Source: an uncultured Candidatus Saccharibacteria bacterium
Lineage (GTDB): Bacteria; Patescibacteriota; Saccharimonadia; Saccharimonadales; Saccharimonadaceae
Assembly (NCBI GenBank): GCA_938033875.1
Contig: CALHKG010000016.1
Coordinates: forward strand, 1-42,376
Length of the DNA: 42,376 bases
Reading direction: 5' to 3'
Made by a program: the position numbers and the translations under genes. This document shows, piece by piece, positions 1 to 5,725 of this stretch. The notes beneath the pieces were generated by a model. It ran no database searches. It was not told where the DNA came from and saw only the letters and a program-made list of their open reading frames with translations. The first letter of the stretch is position 1, and each line of letters opens with the position of its first letter.

Positions 1-357
1 ATTATAATCAGTATATTTATAGCAACAGTAATCGCAGGAAGTGTTTTTATACCCAGAATAGCTTTGGCTGCCAACTGTGGTGGCGCGGAAACCTCTGTTA
101 TTTCTTGTGAAGGCGAAGGTAGCACGGCAATTATCAACATAATCAAGCAAGTTATTAAAATCTTAACTGCTGGAGTTTTGGTCGCGGCAGTTGGTGCTGT
201 TATATATGGCGCATTCTTATATACCACTTCTGAGGGTAGCCCGGATAAGATAAAAAAAGCGCGTGAAGTCTGGACGAATACTGTTATTGGGATAATAATG
301 TTTGCGTTTATGGTGGCAATTACCAACTTTATTATTCCAGGAGGAGTTTTCGATTAA
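1..357 (+). CDS. T4SS-pilin family protein 1 (5' end outside window)
   Basis: The reading frame is open from base 1, so the start lies to the left of the window. The visible part opens inside a hydrophobic signal-peptide core ending near Ala-Leu-Ala-Ala, followed by a short Cys-containing extracellular segment and two predicted membrane helices. Between the helices is the basic loop Ser-x-Gly-x-Pro-Asp-Lys-x-Lys-Lys-Ala that is typical of the CPR 'T4SS_pilin' (VirB2/TrbC-like) family. Such proteins are thought to sit in the inner membrane and may polymerise into a surface fibre. The stop codon TAATG overlaps the start of the next pilin gene, which indicates translational coupling. Family assignment rests on the helix-loop-helix pattern shared with its five downstream neighbours. 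Confidence 0.8.
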   Translation: MIISIFIATVIAGSVFIPRIALAANCGGAETSVISCEGEGSTAIINIIKQVIKILTAGVLVAAVGAVIYGAFLYTTSEGSPDKIKKAREVWTNTVIGIIMFAFMVAITNFIIPGGVFD

Positions 358-794
358 TGAAAAAGATTATAATAGCGATGTCTTTAATGATTATGGGGTC
401 GTTTGGGGCGAGTGTAACTTTCCCAGGCATTTCTTTTGCGGAAGATGATGCATGCTCTAATAAGGGAAAGATTTTAACGTTAAAACCATGGTATAGCGGC
501 TTAACTAATAATGACCATGACTGTTCCCTTAAAAGTCCAGGCGCAGATGCTAATTCTCAAGCTAACTATATTTGGAAAATCGCACTTAATATCGTTGATG
601 ATTTGCTGCAGCTTATCGGCTACACGACTATTGGATATATCATGTACGGTGGTTTCTTGATGATGACCAGTAACGGCGCTCCAGATAAGGCCGCTCGTGG
701 ACGAAAAACTATTATGAGTGCCGCTATTGGCTTGGTTATTGCCCTAGCTTCTGTTGCGCTAGTCAACTTTATATCATCAAAGATAGGGGTATAA
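357..794 (+). CDS. T4SS-pilin family protein 2
   Basis: This 145-aa protein is the longest of the array. It has a signal peptide (about residues 1-28, ending Ser-Phe-Ala), a roughly 45-residue exported segment with two cysteines (Cys33 and Cys56) that could form a disulfide, and two membrane helices near residues 80-105 and 120-142. The loop between them carries Ser-Asn-Gly-Ala-Pro-Asp-Lys-Ala. Its ATG shares one base with the stop codon of the preceding pilin, so it belongs to the same operon. Function as a structural or minor pilin of a type IV secretion-like apparatus is inferred from family membership. Confidence 0.8.
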   Translation: MKKIIIAMSLMIMGSFGASVTFPGISFAEDDACSNKGKILTLKPWYSGLTNNDHDCSLKSPGADANSQANYIWKIALNIVDDLLQLIGYTTIGYIMYGGFLMMTSNGAPDKAARGRKTIMSAAIGLVIALASVALVNFISSKIGV

Positions 795-795
795 A

Positions 796-1080
796 ATGAG
801 ATATATGGAATTTTTTGCTGGATTATTAGGAGAGGCAGATGCTCTTGGTGTGCCGAAGAATAATGGTGTAGATATTATGAAGTTTGTCGATCTGGCACTT
901 TGGGTGGCTGGTATTATAGCTGTTATTGTGGTGATTATTGCTGGAATAAACTATTCCCTGTCTTCTGGCGACCCATCCAAAACTGCCAGCGCAAAGAATG
1001 CTATTTTATATTCAGTCATTGGTCTGGTTATTGCTGCTAGTGCGATTGCTATAACAAAGTATATTATAGGAAAGGTTTAA
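796..1080 (+). CDS. T4SS-pilin family protein 3, short form
   Basis: This 94-aa paralogue is the smallest. It lacks a clear cleavable signal peptide: the N-terminus Met-Arg-Tyr-Met-Glu-Phe-Phe leads into a short polar segment and then directly into the two-helix core. The conserved loop Ser-Ser-Gly-Asp-Pro-Ser-Lys-Thr-Ala-Ser-Ala-Lys is intact. It starts one base after the previous stop codon and ends one base before the next start, so it must be co-transcribed. The missing signal suggests that it inserts by its first helix, or that it has a different role from its neighbours (a minor or priming subunit, by inference). Confidence 0.75.
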   Translation: MRYMEFFAGLLGEADALGVPKNNGVDIMKFVDLALWVAGIIAVIVVIIAGINYSLSSGDPSKTASAKNAILYSVIGLVIAASAIAITKYIIGKV

Positions 1081-1081
1081 G

Positions 1082-1462
1082 ATGAAGATTTTTACGAAAA
1101 TTCTGACTGCTGGAATGTTAATGGTTGGACTTCTTGGCGTGTTTGCTCCAGCGGCATCCGCAGCTAACGGTATTAATATTTGCTCAAATGGAAATGAAAA
1201 CTCTGTCTATTGTAAAAATAGGGGCAGTGGTGAGACTCAAGTTAACGGTATTATAAAAACTATCGTTGAAGTTCTACTTACGGCCGTTGGTGCTATTTCG
1301 ATTATTATGATAGTTATTGGTGGTATTATGTTTGCACTTTCCAGTGGTGACGCCCAGAAAGCCGCAAAAGCCAGGAACACTGTTTTATATGCGGTAGTCG
1401 GTTTGGCTGTATCGTTATTCGCATCGGCAATTGTTAATTTTGTATTTAATAGGTTTAATTAG
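1082..1462 (+). CDS. T4SS-pilin family protein 4
   Basis: The 126-aa protein has a classical signal peptide (residues about 1-27, Ala-Pro-Ala-Ala-Ser-Ala-Ala cleavage region). A short exported region holds Cys34 and Cys44, a possible disulfide pair, and two membrane helices flank Ser-Ser-Gly-Asp-Ala-Gln-Lys-Ala-Ala-Lys-Ala-Arg. The gene lies in the tight pilin operon with a 1-nt gap upstream and 8 nt downstream. The family is recognised from the repeated core shared by all six array members; the exact role is unknown. Confidence 0.8.
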   Translation: MKIFTKILTAGMLMVGLLGVFAPAASAANGINICSNGNENSVYCKNRGSGETQVNGIIKTIVEVLLTAVGAISIIMIVIGGIMFALSSGDAQKAAKARNTVLYAVVGLAVSLFASAIVNFVFNRFN

Positions 1463-1470
1463 GAGAAAAT

Positions 1471-1848
1471 ATGAAAAAATCAATAATATCAATAGCAATT
1501 ATGACATGTGCGGTGTTTGGAGCGTCGGTTTTATCTACTGCTTCCCTGTCAGGTAGTGTTTCTGCTCAGGTATCTAAAGGAATTGATACGGCTACAACAT
1601 CGGAAATGCAAGGCAAAAGTATTGACGGCAAAGATGGTCTAATAAAAACAGTAGTTAATATTTTACTTTGGGCTGTGGGTATTTTATCTGTTATTATGAT
1701 TATTTTTAGCGGATTTCGTTACATCACCTCATCTGGCGACGCTTCAAAGACGAAATCTGCTCAGAGTACGCTCATTTATTCAGTAGTTGGACTAATAGTG
1801 GCTATCATGGCATGGGCGATTGTCAATATGGTTATAAAGCGACTATAA
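1471..1848 (+). CDS. T4SS-pilin family protein 5
   Basis: This 125-aa protein has a signal peptide (about residues 1-32, ending Val-Ser-Ala), a polar exported stretch without cysteines and two helices around the loop Ser-Ser-Gly-Asp-Ala-Ser-Lys-Thr-Lys-Ser-Ala. A GGAGAAAAT Shine-Dalgarno region precedes the ATG. It is the last gene of the tightly coupled group: 76 nt follow before the next pilin gene, and that gap holds a new promoter. Confidence 0.8.
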   Translation: MKKSIISIAIMTCAVFGASVLSTASLSGSVSAQVSKGIDTATTSEMQGKSIDGKDGLIKTVVNILLWAVGILSVIMIIFSGFRYITSSGDASKTKSAQSTLIYSVVGLIVAIMAWAIVNMVIKRL

Positions 1849-1864
1849 TAAATCCATAATTAGT

Positions 1865-1893
1865 TTTACAAATAACAGATAAAAATATATAAT
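1865..1893 (+). promoter_or_regulatory. Sigma-70 type promoter of pilin 6
   Basis: A -35 TTTACA (1865-1870) is followed by exactly 17 bp and a perfect -10 TATAAT (1888-1893). The site lies in the only real gap of the pilin array and points at the sixth gene, which also has a strong AAGGAG site. This suggests independent, high expression of that subunit. Confidence 0.75.
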
Positions 1894-1924
1894 AGTAATA
1901 TCATTAAACAAGGAGAAAATAACA

Positions 1925-2308
1925 ATGAATAAATTAAAATTAATCTTGGCGGGACTACTGGTAGTACCAACTGTTGCTTTGGCTGTAGCTCCAGCTGCAA
2001 GCGCTGAAGGAGACTTTACTCTAAAGGGTGGTGTTAGTAGCGCGCAAGGAACGGGAGTTGATCAGGTATCTACAGACCCTGAATCTTTAGTTAAGCAGTT
2101 TGTGAACATATTCTTGTTTGCTGTTGGTGCATTGAGCGTTATTATGCTTATCTGGGGTGGTATCCGATACACTACTTCAGCCGGTGATAGCAATAAAGTT
2201 CAAGCAGCTAAGAATACAGTTTTGTACGCAATTGTCGGTTTGGTAGTTGCTATTTTGGCATACGCAATCGTCAATATGGTTATCGGTAAGATTGCATCAG
2301 GATCATAA
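1925..2308 (+). CDS. T4SS-pilin family protein 6, candidate major pilin
   Basis: The 127-aa protein has a signal peptide (about residues 1-27, ending Ala-Ala-Ser-Ala) and a 35-residue polar exported region free of cysteine. Two helices flank Ser-Ala-Gly-Asp-Ser-Asn-Lys-Val-Gln-Ala-Ala-Lys-Asn. It differs from its five neighbours in having its own consensus promoter, a strong Shine-Dalgarno (AAGGAG) and an intrinsic terminator directly behind it. I therefore infer that it is the abundant structural subunit and that the others are minor components. No VirB ATPase or channel gene lies inside the window; these may lie to the left. Confidence 0.8.
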   Translation: MNKLKLILAGLLVVPTVALAVAPAASAEGDFTLKGGVSSAQGTGVDQVSTDPESLVKQFVNIFLFAVGALSVIMLIWGGIRYTTSAGDSNKVQAAKNTVLYAIVGLVVAILAYAIVNMVIGKIASGS

Positions 2309-2322
2309 TCCTTCCTATTGAT

Positions 2323-2355
2323 AAAAAAGAGCCTCGCTGATGAGGTTCTTTTTTT
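2323..2355 (+). terminator. Intrinsic terminator of the pilin array
   Basis: A 13-bp stem (2323-2335 with 2342-2354, one G-T pair) with a 6-nt loop is preceded by A residues and ends in a T run. It sits 15 nt after the last pilin stop codon. Confidence 0.8.
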
Positions 2356-2364
2356 GTGGCTAAA

Positions 2365-2393
2365 AAAATACCGCCAACTTGTGACGGTATTTT
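2365..2393 (-). terminator. Hairpin terminator behind hsp20
   Basis: The arms AAAATACCG (2365-2373) and CGGTATTTT (2385-2393) pair perfectly over 9 bp. The A/T flanks make it usable on both strands; it lies just after the hsp20 stop on the minus strand and also backs up the pilin terminator. Confidence 0.6.
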
Positions 2394-2408
2394 CTGTAAA
2401 ATGGTTTT

Positions 2409-2903
2409 TTACAGAACTTGAATCTTCTTTGCTCTTTCTTGCTTTATCTTTTCGAAAGTAATTGTCAAAACGCCATCTTTTAATTCTGCCTTAACGCCTT
2501 CTTCATTTACAGCGGTTGGCAATGCTAACGTACGGCTGAATTCGCCCCAGTAACATTCTTGGATGTGCCATTGGCGAACATCTGCTTCGTCGCCGCTAGA
2601 CAGTGTACCGCTAATTGTTAAGATGCCGTCAGAAATACTTACGTCTAGGTCGTTTCGATCTACGCCGGCAGTACGAGCTTTGATAACTAGGTTGTTTTCT
2701 GTCTCAAAAACGTCAACAGCCAATTGACCCATTGCATCATCAGCCTCATCTTCCCAGTTGTCATCGGATCGTGTTGCTGGTGTACTGTTGCTTCTGCTAT
2801 TGTCGTCGTTAAAACCAGGTAGCAGATCGTCGTTATCATCGTCAATAAACGCCGCTGCCAATTCCTGTTCTGTTAGTAATGTATCATCTTGCTTTCGGGC
2901 CAT
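2409..2903 (-). CDS. Small heat-shock protein, Hsp20/alpha-crystallin family
   Basis: This 164-aa ATP-independent holdase chaperone is cytoplasmic. Residues about 60-164 form the alpha-crystallin domain, with the closing motif Gly-Val-Leu-Thr-Ile-Thr-Phe-Glu that marks the family. The first 55 residues are unusually acidic and rich in Asp, Asn and Ser. The ATG at 2903 is chosen over a GTG four codons upstream because GGAGG lies 5 nt before the ATG and overlaps the earlier candidate. It faces the pilin genes tail to tail and diverges from comF. No CIRCE operator is visible upstream, unlike groESL in this window. Confidence 0.9.
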   Translation of the reverse strand: MARKQDDTLLTEQELAAAFIDDDNDDLLPGFNDDNSRSNSTPATRSDDNWEDEADDAMGQLAVDVFETENNLVIKARTAGVDRNDLDVSISDGILTISGTLSSGDEADVRQWHIQECYWGEFSRTLALPTAVNEEGVKAELKDGVLTITFEKIKQERAKKIQVL

Positions 2904-3007
2904 AATTTCCTCCACTTTTATAATAGGCTCATTGACAAAGTCTTTATTAGTATAACTGTAATGTGCGTTATAATCAACAGAGAAAGGCTTAAAACGTAAA
3001 AATTACA

Positions 3008-3682
3008 ATGTTTGACACGCTATTATCAATCATCGCTCCTCACCACTGTTATAAGTGTGGTAAAACGGGTGGTATTTTATGCTTAAATTGTAAAAAATAC
3101 ATCATGAGTCGGAAGTATGATATGTGTGTTCTATGTGGCGATTTATTGGAGAATGGCAATTTATGTAAAAAGCATAATCTTCCCTGTGATATGATCTGGT
3201 GTTTTTCGCAACGTACAGGTGTTGTCGCAAAGATTATTGATGATTATAAGTTTAACCGCGTTCAGGCGGCGGCTGGATTGCTAAGTGAGTTCTTAGACGA
3301 AGCTCTTCCTGAATTGTCGCCAGATACAGTAATCGTACCAATTCCTACAATTTCTAATAATATTCGGCGTCGTGGATTTGATCATATTCGAAAAATTGCT
3401 ATTAAATTATCTCGACGAAGAAAAATAGAATGTCGCTCCCTGCTCCGGCGCAGAAATAACGTAACTCAGCATTTTACGAAGTCTTCCGCCCAGAGAAAAC
3501 GTCAAGCAAAGGAGTTTTTTGAAATTGCGGGTAAAATTGATAAAAATAAGCGGTATATCATTATTGATGATATTTTTACGACTGGATCAACTGTGTTGGC
3601 GGCGGCGGAATGTTTGAAGAAAAATGGTGCCAAACACGTGGACATTGCGGTTATTGCCAGGCACGGGCGACCGAAATTATGA
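3008..3682 (+). CDS. comF: ComF family phosphoribosyltransferase-like protein
   Basis: The 224-aa protein has an N-terminal double-zinc-ribbon-like segment with Cys pairs (Cys-Tyr-Lys-Cys near residue 14, Cys-Leu-Asn-Cys near 25, Cys-Val-Leu-Cys near 40). A phosphoribosyltransferase fold follows, with the PRPP-loop signature Ile-Ile-Ile-Asp-Asp-Ile-Phe-Thr-Thr-Gly-Ser-Thr near residues 180-191. ComFC-type proteins are needed for internalising transforming DNA in competent bacteria, and the gene fits a host-dependent organism that may take up DNA. A TATAAT lies at 2969-2974, leaving a leader of about 30 nt. Its 3' end overlaps that of rlmH by 6 nt in convergent orientation. Confidence 0.85.
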   Translation: MFDTLLSIIAPHHCYKCGKTGGILCLNCKKYIMSRKYDMCVLCGDLLENGNLCKKHNLPCDMIWCFSQRTGVVAKIIDDYKFNRVQAAAGLLSEFLDEALPELSPDTVIVPIPTISNNIRRRGFDHIRKIAIKLSRRRKIECRSLLRRRNNVTQHFTKSSAQRKRQAKEFFEIAGKIDKNKRYIIIDDIFTTGSTVLAAAECLKKNGAKHVDIAVIARHGRPKL

Positions 3683-4129
3683 GTGATGATAATGACTGCC
3701 GCGATGGATTTCTTGGGCGCGGTATAATTGCTCAGCTAAAATAAGACGAACTAATTGGTGCGGAAATACTAAGTTCGATAACGACCAAACGATGTTGGAT
3801 TTTTGGCGCAAGTCGCTAGTAACTCCGTAAGCGCCACCGATGATGAAGACAATGTGCTTGTCAATATGTTCGGTTATTAGGTCAGATAATTCCGGCGATG
3901 ATAGGTTTTTACCGCGCTCATCGAGCAAAATAACGAAGTCATCCGAATTGAGGCGTGAAAAAATACGCTCAGACTCTTCCTGGCGTGCTCTGTCGCCTTC
4001 AAAGCTTGAATGCGGTAGAATAATCATTTCCGCAGCAAAAGGTGCTCGTAGACGCTCTAAAAAACGAAAAACGCCTGGTTGAACCCAGGCTTCGTGCTTT
4101 TTTCCGATTGTTATAATGGTGATTTTCAT
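3677..4129 (-). CDS. rlmH: 23S rRNA (pseudouridine1915-N3)-methyltransferase RlmH
   Basis: This 150-aa SPOUT-class enzyme methylates pseudouridine 1915 in helix 69 of 23S rRNA on the assembled ribosome, using S-adenosylmethionine. The knot motif Ile-Ile-Gly-Gly-Ala-Tyr-Gly and the C-terminal Glu-Gln-Leu-Tyr-Arg-Ala-x-x-Ile and Tyr-His-His are all present, and the length matches the usual 155 residues. The ATG at 4129 lies only 8 nt after the encoded CCA end of tRNA-Ser(CGA) on the same strand and has no Shine-Dalgarno of its own. It is therefore probably expressed from the tRNA transcript, with the 5' end set by tRNA processing. Confidence 0.93.
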   Translation of the reverse strand: MKITIITIGKKHEAWVQPGVFRFLERLRAPFAAEMIILPHSSFEGDRARQEESERIFSRLNSDDFVILLDERGKNLSSPELSDLITEHIDKHIVFIIGGAYGVTSDLRQKSNIVWSLSNLVFPHQLVRLILAEQLYRAQEIHRGSHYHHS

Positions 4130-4137
4130 AATATCTA

Positions 4138-4225
4138 TGGCGGAGAGAGAGGGATTCGAACCCTCGATGAGTTGCCCCATACCGCTTTTCGAGAGCGGCC
4201 AGTTCAACCACTCCTGCATCTCTCC
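4138..4225 (-). tRNA. tRNA-Ser (anticodon CGA)
   Basis: The 7-bp acceptor stem GGAGAGA/TCTCTCC, discriminator G and encoded CCA are visible on the minus strand. The anticodon loop CTCGAAA gives CGA, and there is a long class II variable arm. It reads UCG codons. Confidence 0.95.
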
Positions 4226-4237
4226 ATAAAGCTAATG

Positions 4238-4314
4238 TGGTACACCCGGCAAGATTCGAACTTACGACCTCTGGCTCCGCAAGCCAGCGCTCTATCCAGC
4301 TGAGCTACGGGTGC
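4238..4314 (-). tRNA. tRNA-Arg (anticodon GCG)
   Basis: The sequence from GCACCCG to the encoded CCA folds as a 77-nt tRNA. The anticodon stem CTGGC/GCCAG closes the loop TTGCGGA, giving GCG for CGC/CGU codons. The body closely resembles bacterial tRNA-Arg(ACG), but position 34 is G instead of A. The first acceptor pair is G-T. It lies 12 nt upstream of tRNA-Ser(CGA) and is probably co-transcribed with it and with rlmH. Confidence 0.93.
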
Positions 4315-4386
4315 ATACAGCCTTTCAAAAAGGCCGCAACAAAAAATATAATGTACTTTCATTGCTATAAAGCACTGAACTTTTGT

Positions 4387-4415
4387 ATTCTACCACATAA
4401 AATATAGTCAATCAA
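4387..4415 (-). promoter_or_regulatory. Candidate promoter of the tRNA-Arg/tRNA-Ser/rlmH unit
   Basis: On the minus strand a TTGATT -35 (4410-4415) is followed by 17 bp and an extended -10, TGG-TAGAAT (4387-4392). It sits just behind the stop codon of the upstream membrane-protein gene and would give a leader of about 65 nt before tRNA-Arg. Confidence 0.55.
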
Positions 4416-4416
4416 G

Positions 4417-4935
4417 CTATAGCTTTATCAGCCGAATAAACTTCTCTAAGGCGTCTGGCTTAATTTCTTGCATTGGTAGGCGCGCTCCGAGCATGTCGAC
4501 GATTCTTTCGCCTTCTGTCTCGGAAAAGTAAATAGTTAAACCTGGCGAAAATCGTTTTACTGGCAATAATAGAATCGAATGTTGGTTGTTTTCGTGAATT
4601 AATCCAAATGCGCGAAATTCGCTAAAATCGTGTAAAATATCGGCGATGTAAATGCCTTTGGGGCTAATTGCGTAGTTTATTACTTGTGGGGTTTTGTTTG
4701 ATAATACAAACAAGGCTACAGCCATAATTGGCAATAAAACTGCGAAAGTCCAGTTCTTAAATACCAAAATCGCTAAAGCCATTAATCCTATCAACACGAT
4801 GACGAAAAACACGTACCACAACTTACCGCGTTGAACCTGTACGCCTTCCGGCGCGTTCCAAGCTATTGGCTCGGTTAAATCAATCCTGTCAGGTGATGGC
4901 GTTTCAAAGTCTTGGTTTTCTGGACTGTCGTTCAT
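4417..4935 (-). CDS. Two-helix membrane protein with soluble C-terminal domain, unknown function
   Basis: The 172-aa protein has an acidic, Pro-containing cytoplasmic N-terminus (residues 1-37), two adjacent membrane helices (about 40-59 and 62-79) and a roughly 90-residue soluble C-terminal domain. The topology and the domain pattern resemble bacterial PH-like/DUF5673-type proteins, but I cannot name a family with certainty. It starts a transcription unit and ends 35 nt downstream of the seventh pilin gene's stop codon on the same strand. A role with the pilin or secretion system is only a guess from position. Confidence 0.6.
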   Translation of the reverse strand: MNDSPENQDFETPSPDRIDLTEPIAWNAPEGVQVQRGKLWYVFFVIVLIGLMALAILVFKNWTFAVLLPIMAVALFVLSNKTPQVINYAISPKGIYIADILHDFSEFRAFGLIHENNQHSILLLPVKRFSPGLTIYFSETEGERIVDMLGARLPMQEIKPDALEKFIRLIKL

Positions 4936-4941
4936 GACGTT

Positions 4942-4950
4942 AGTATATCA
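4942..4950 (-). promoter_or_regulatory. Extended -10 promoter, leaderless start
   Basis: On the minus strand TGA-TATACT ends exactly 6 nt before the ATG at 4935. Transcription would begin at or next to the start codon. Confidence 0.6.
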
Positions 4951-4970
4951 CGATGAGAATTAGTGAACAA

Positions 4971-5378
4971 TTAAACGTTAGTGGTTGATCCGCCGCTTAA
5001 AGCTGCGCCAAGGATGAAGTTGATTATGGCGTAAGCAAAGACCGCGACTAATAGACCGATGATTGCATATAAAATTGTGTTTTTGGCGTTTGTGACGGAT
5101 TCTTTTTTACCGCCAGATATTACGTAGCGGAAACCGCCGAAGATTAGCATAACGACACTTAAGACGCCGACGCCGAATAGCATAATGTTGATGGCGCGCC
5201 TTATGATTGATGAATCACCATTAGCCAAGTTGGACGGCGTATTGTCTCCGCGTGCCGCGTTAATTCCTGCTGGCGCACCGCCCTCACCTAATGCAGAAAC
5301 TGGAGCCGTTACTAAAGCTACGCCGAATCCGATTGTAAGTAATCCTGTTATAATTTTAGAAATATATCCTTTTACCAT
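4971..5378 (-). CDS. T4SS-pilin family protein 7 (detached copy)
   Basis: This 135-aa protein has the same plan as the array at 1-2308: a signal peptide (about residues 1-30, ending Val-Ser-Ala-Leu-Gly), a Gly/Ala/Asn-rich exported segment without cysteine and two membrane helices. The loop is Ser-Gly-Gly-Lys-Lys-Glu-Ser-Val-Thr-Asn-Ala-Lys-Asn. It is on the opposite strand, separated from the array by five genes, and has its own leaderless-type promoter. It ends with a short Ser/Gly-rich tail after the second helix. Its expression is probably independent of the main array. Confidence 0.82.
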   Translation of the reverse strand: MVKGYISKIITGLLTIGFGVALVTAPVSALGEGGAPAGINAARGDNTPSNLANGDSSIIRRAINIMLFGVGVLSVVMLIFGGFRYVISGGKKESVTNAKNTILYAIIGLLVAVFAYAIINFILGAALSGGSTTNV

Positions 5379-5384
5379 AATTCT

Positions 5385-5390
5385 ATTATA
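5385..5390 (-). promoter_or_regulatory. -10 box of pilin 7, leaderless start
   Basis: A perfect TATAAT on the minus strand ends 6 nt before the ATG at 5378; no Shine-Dalgarno sequence fits between them. Confidence 0.6.
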
Positions 5391-5428
5391 CTCTATTTGC
5401 GATAAAGCTATTAATAATTACACTTCTA

Positions 5429-5437
5429 TGATACACT
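5429..5437 (+). promoter_or_regulatory. Extended -10 promoter of the tRNA-Ser pair
   Basis: TGA-TACACT lies 13 nt upstream of the first base of tRNA-Ser(GCT), a normal distance for a short tRNA precursor leader. Confidence 0.5.
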
Positions 5438-5450
5438 AAATAGTGAATTT

Positions 5451-5543
5451 GGAGGAGTACCCAAGTGGCTGAAGGGGACGGTTTGCTAAATCGTTAGTAT
5501 GGAGAGATCTGTAGCGGGGGTTCGAATCCCCCCTCCTCCGCCA
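5451..5543 (+). tRNA. tRNA-Ser (anticodon GCT)
   Basis: The acceptor stem GGAGGAG/CTCCTCC, discriminator G and encoded CCA are visible. The anticodon loop TTGCTAA gives GCT for AGC/AGU codons, with a long variable arm of class II type. Confidence 0.95.
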
Positions 5544-5560
5544 AAATTCAGAAATAGTAC

Positions 5561-5650
5561 GGAAGGGTGACCGAGTGGTTGAAGGTACCGGTCTTGAAAA
5601 CCGGCGTGCGGTAAAACGTACCGAGGGTTCGAATCCCTCCCCTTCCGCCA
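5561..5650 (+). tRNA. tRNA-Ser (anticodon TGA)
   Basis: The acceptor stem GGAAGGG pairs with CCCTTCC, followed by G and encoded CCA. The anticodon stem CCGGT/ACCGG closes the loop CTTGAAA, giving TGA for UCA and wobble codons. It lies 17 nt after tRNA-Ser(GCT) and is probably part of one transcript. Confidence 0.95.
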
Positions 5651-5669
5651 AAATAGTGCTATTGAAGTC

Positions 5670-5705
5670 AAAAAATAGGAGATTCATACGGGTCTCCTAT
5701 TTTTT
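5670..5705 (+). terminator. Strong terminator behind the tRNA-Ser pair
   Basis: A perfect 13-bp stem (5670-5682 with 5693-5705), containing TAGGAGA/TCTCCTA flanked by A and T runs, has a 10-nt loop. It can serve both the tRNA transcript and the convergent membrane-protein gene. Confidence 0.85.
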
Positions 5706-5725
5706 ATTGGTTACGATGGAGATTT

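Noticed and set aside
2904..2960. A CIRCE or other heat-shock operator upstream of hsp20
   Set aside because: No TTAGCACTC/GAGTGCTAA arms or similar inverted repeat occur there; only the groESL promoter has CIRCE.
4126..4219. Longer RlmH starting inside the tRNA-Ser gene
   Set aside because: The added residues would be encoded by the tRNA sequence, and the family starts at the later Met (4129).
4318..4336. Hairpin GCCTTT/AAAGGC as a terminator between tRNA-Arg and the membrane-protein gene
   Set aside because: It has a very small loop and no T run following on either strand; it lies within the likely leader of the tRNA transcript.
5436..5687. Reading frames across the tRNA-Ser pair
   Set aside because: They simply translate tRNA sequences on the opposite strand and have no ribosome site.
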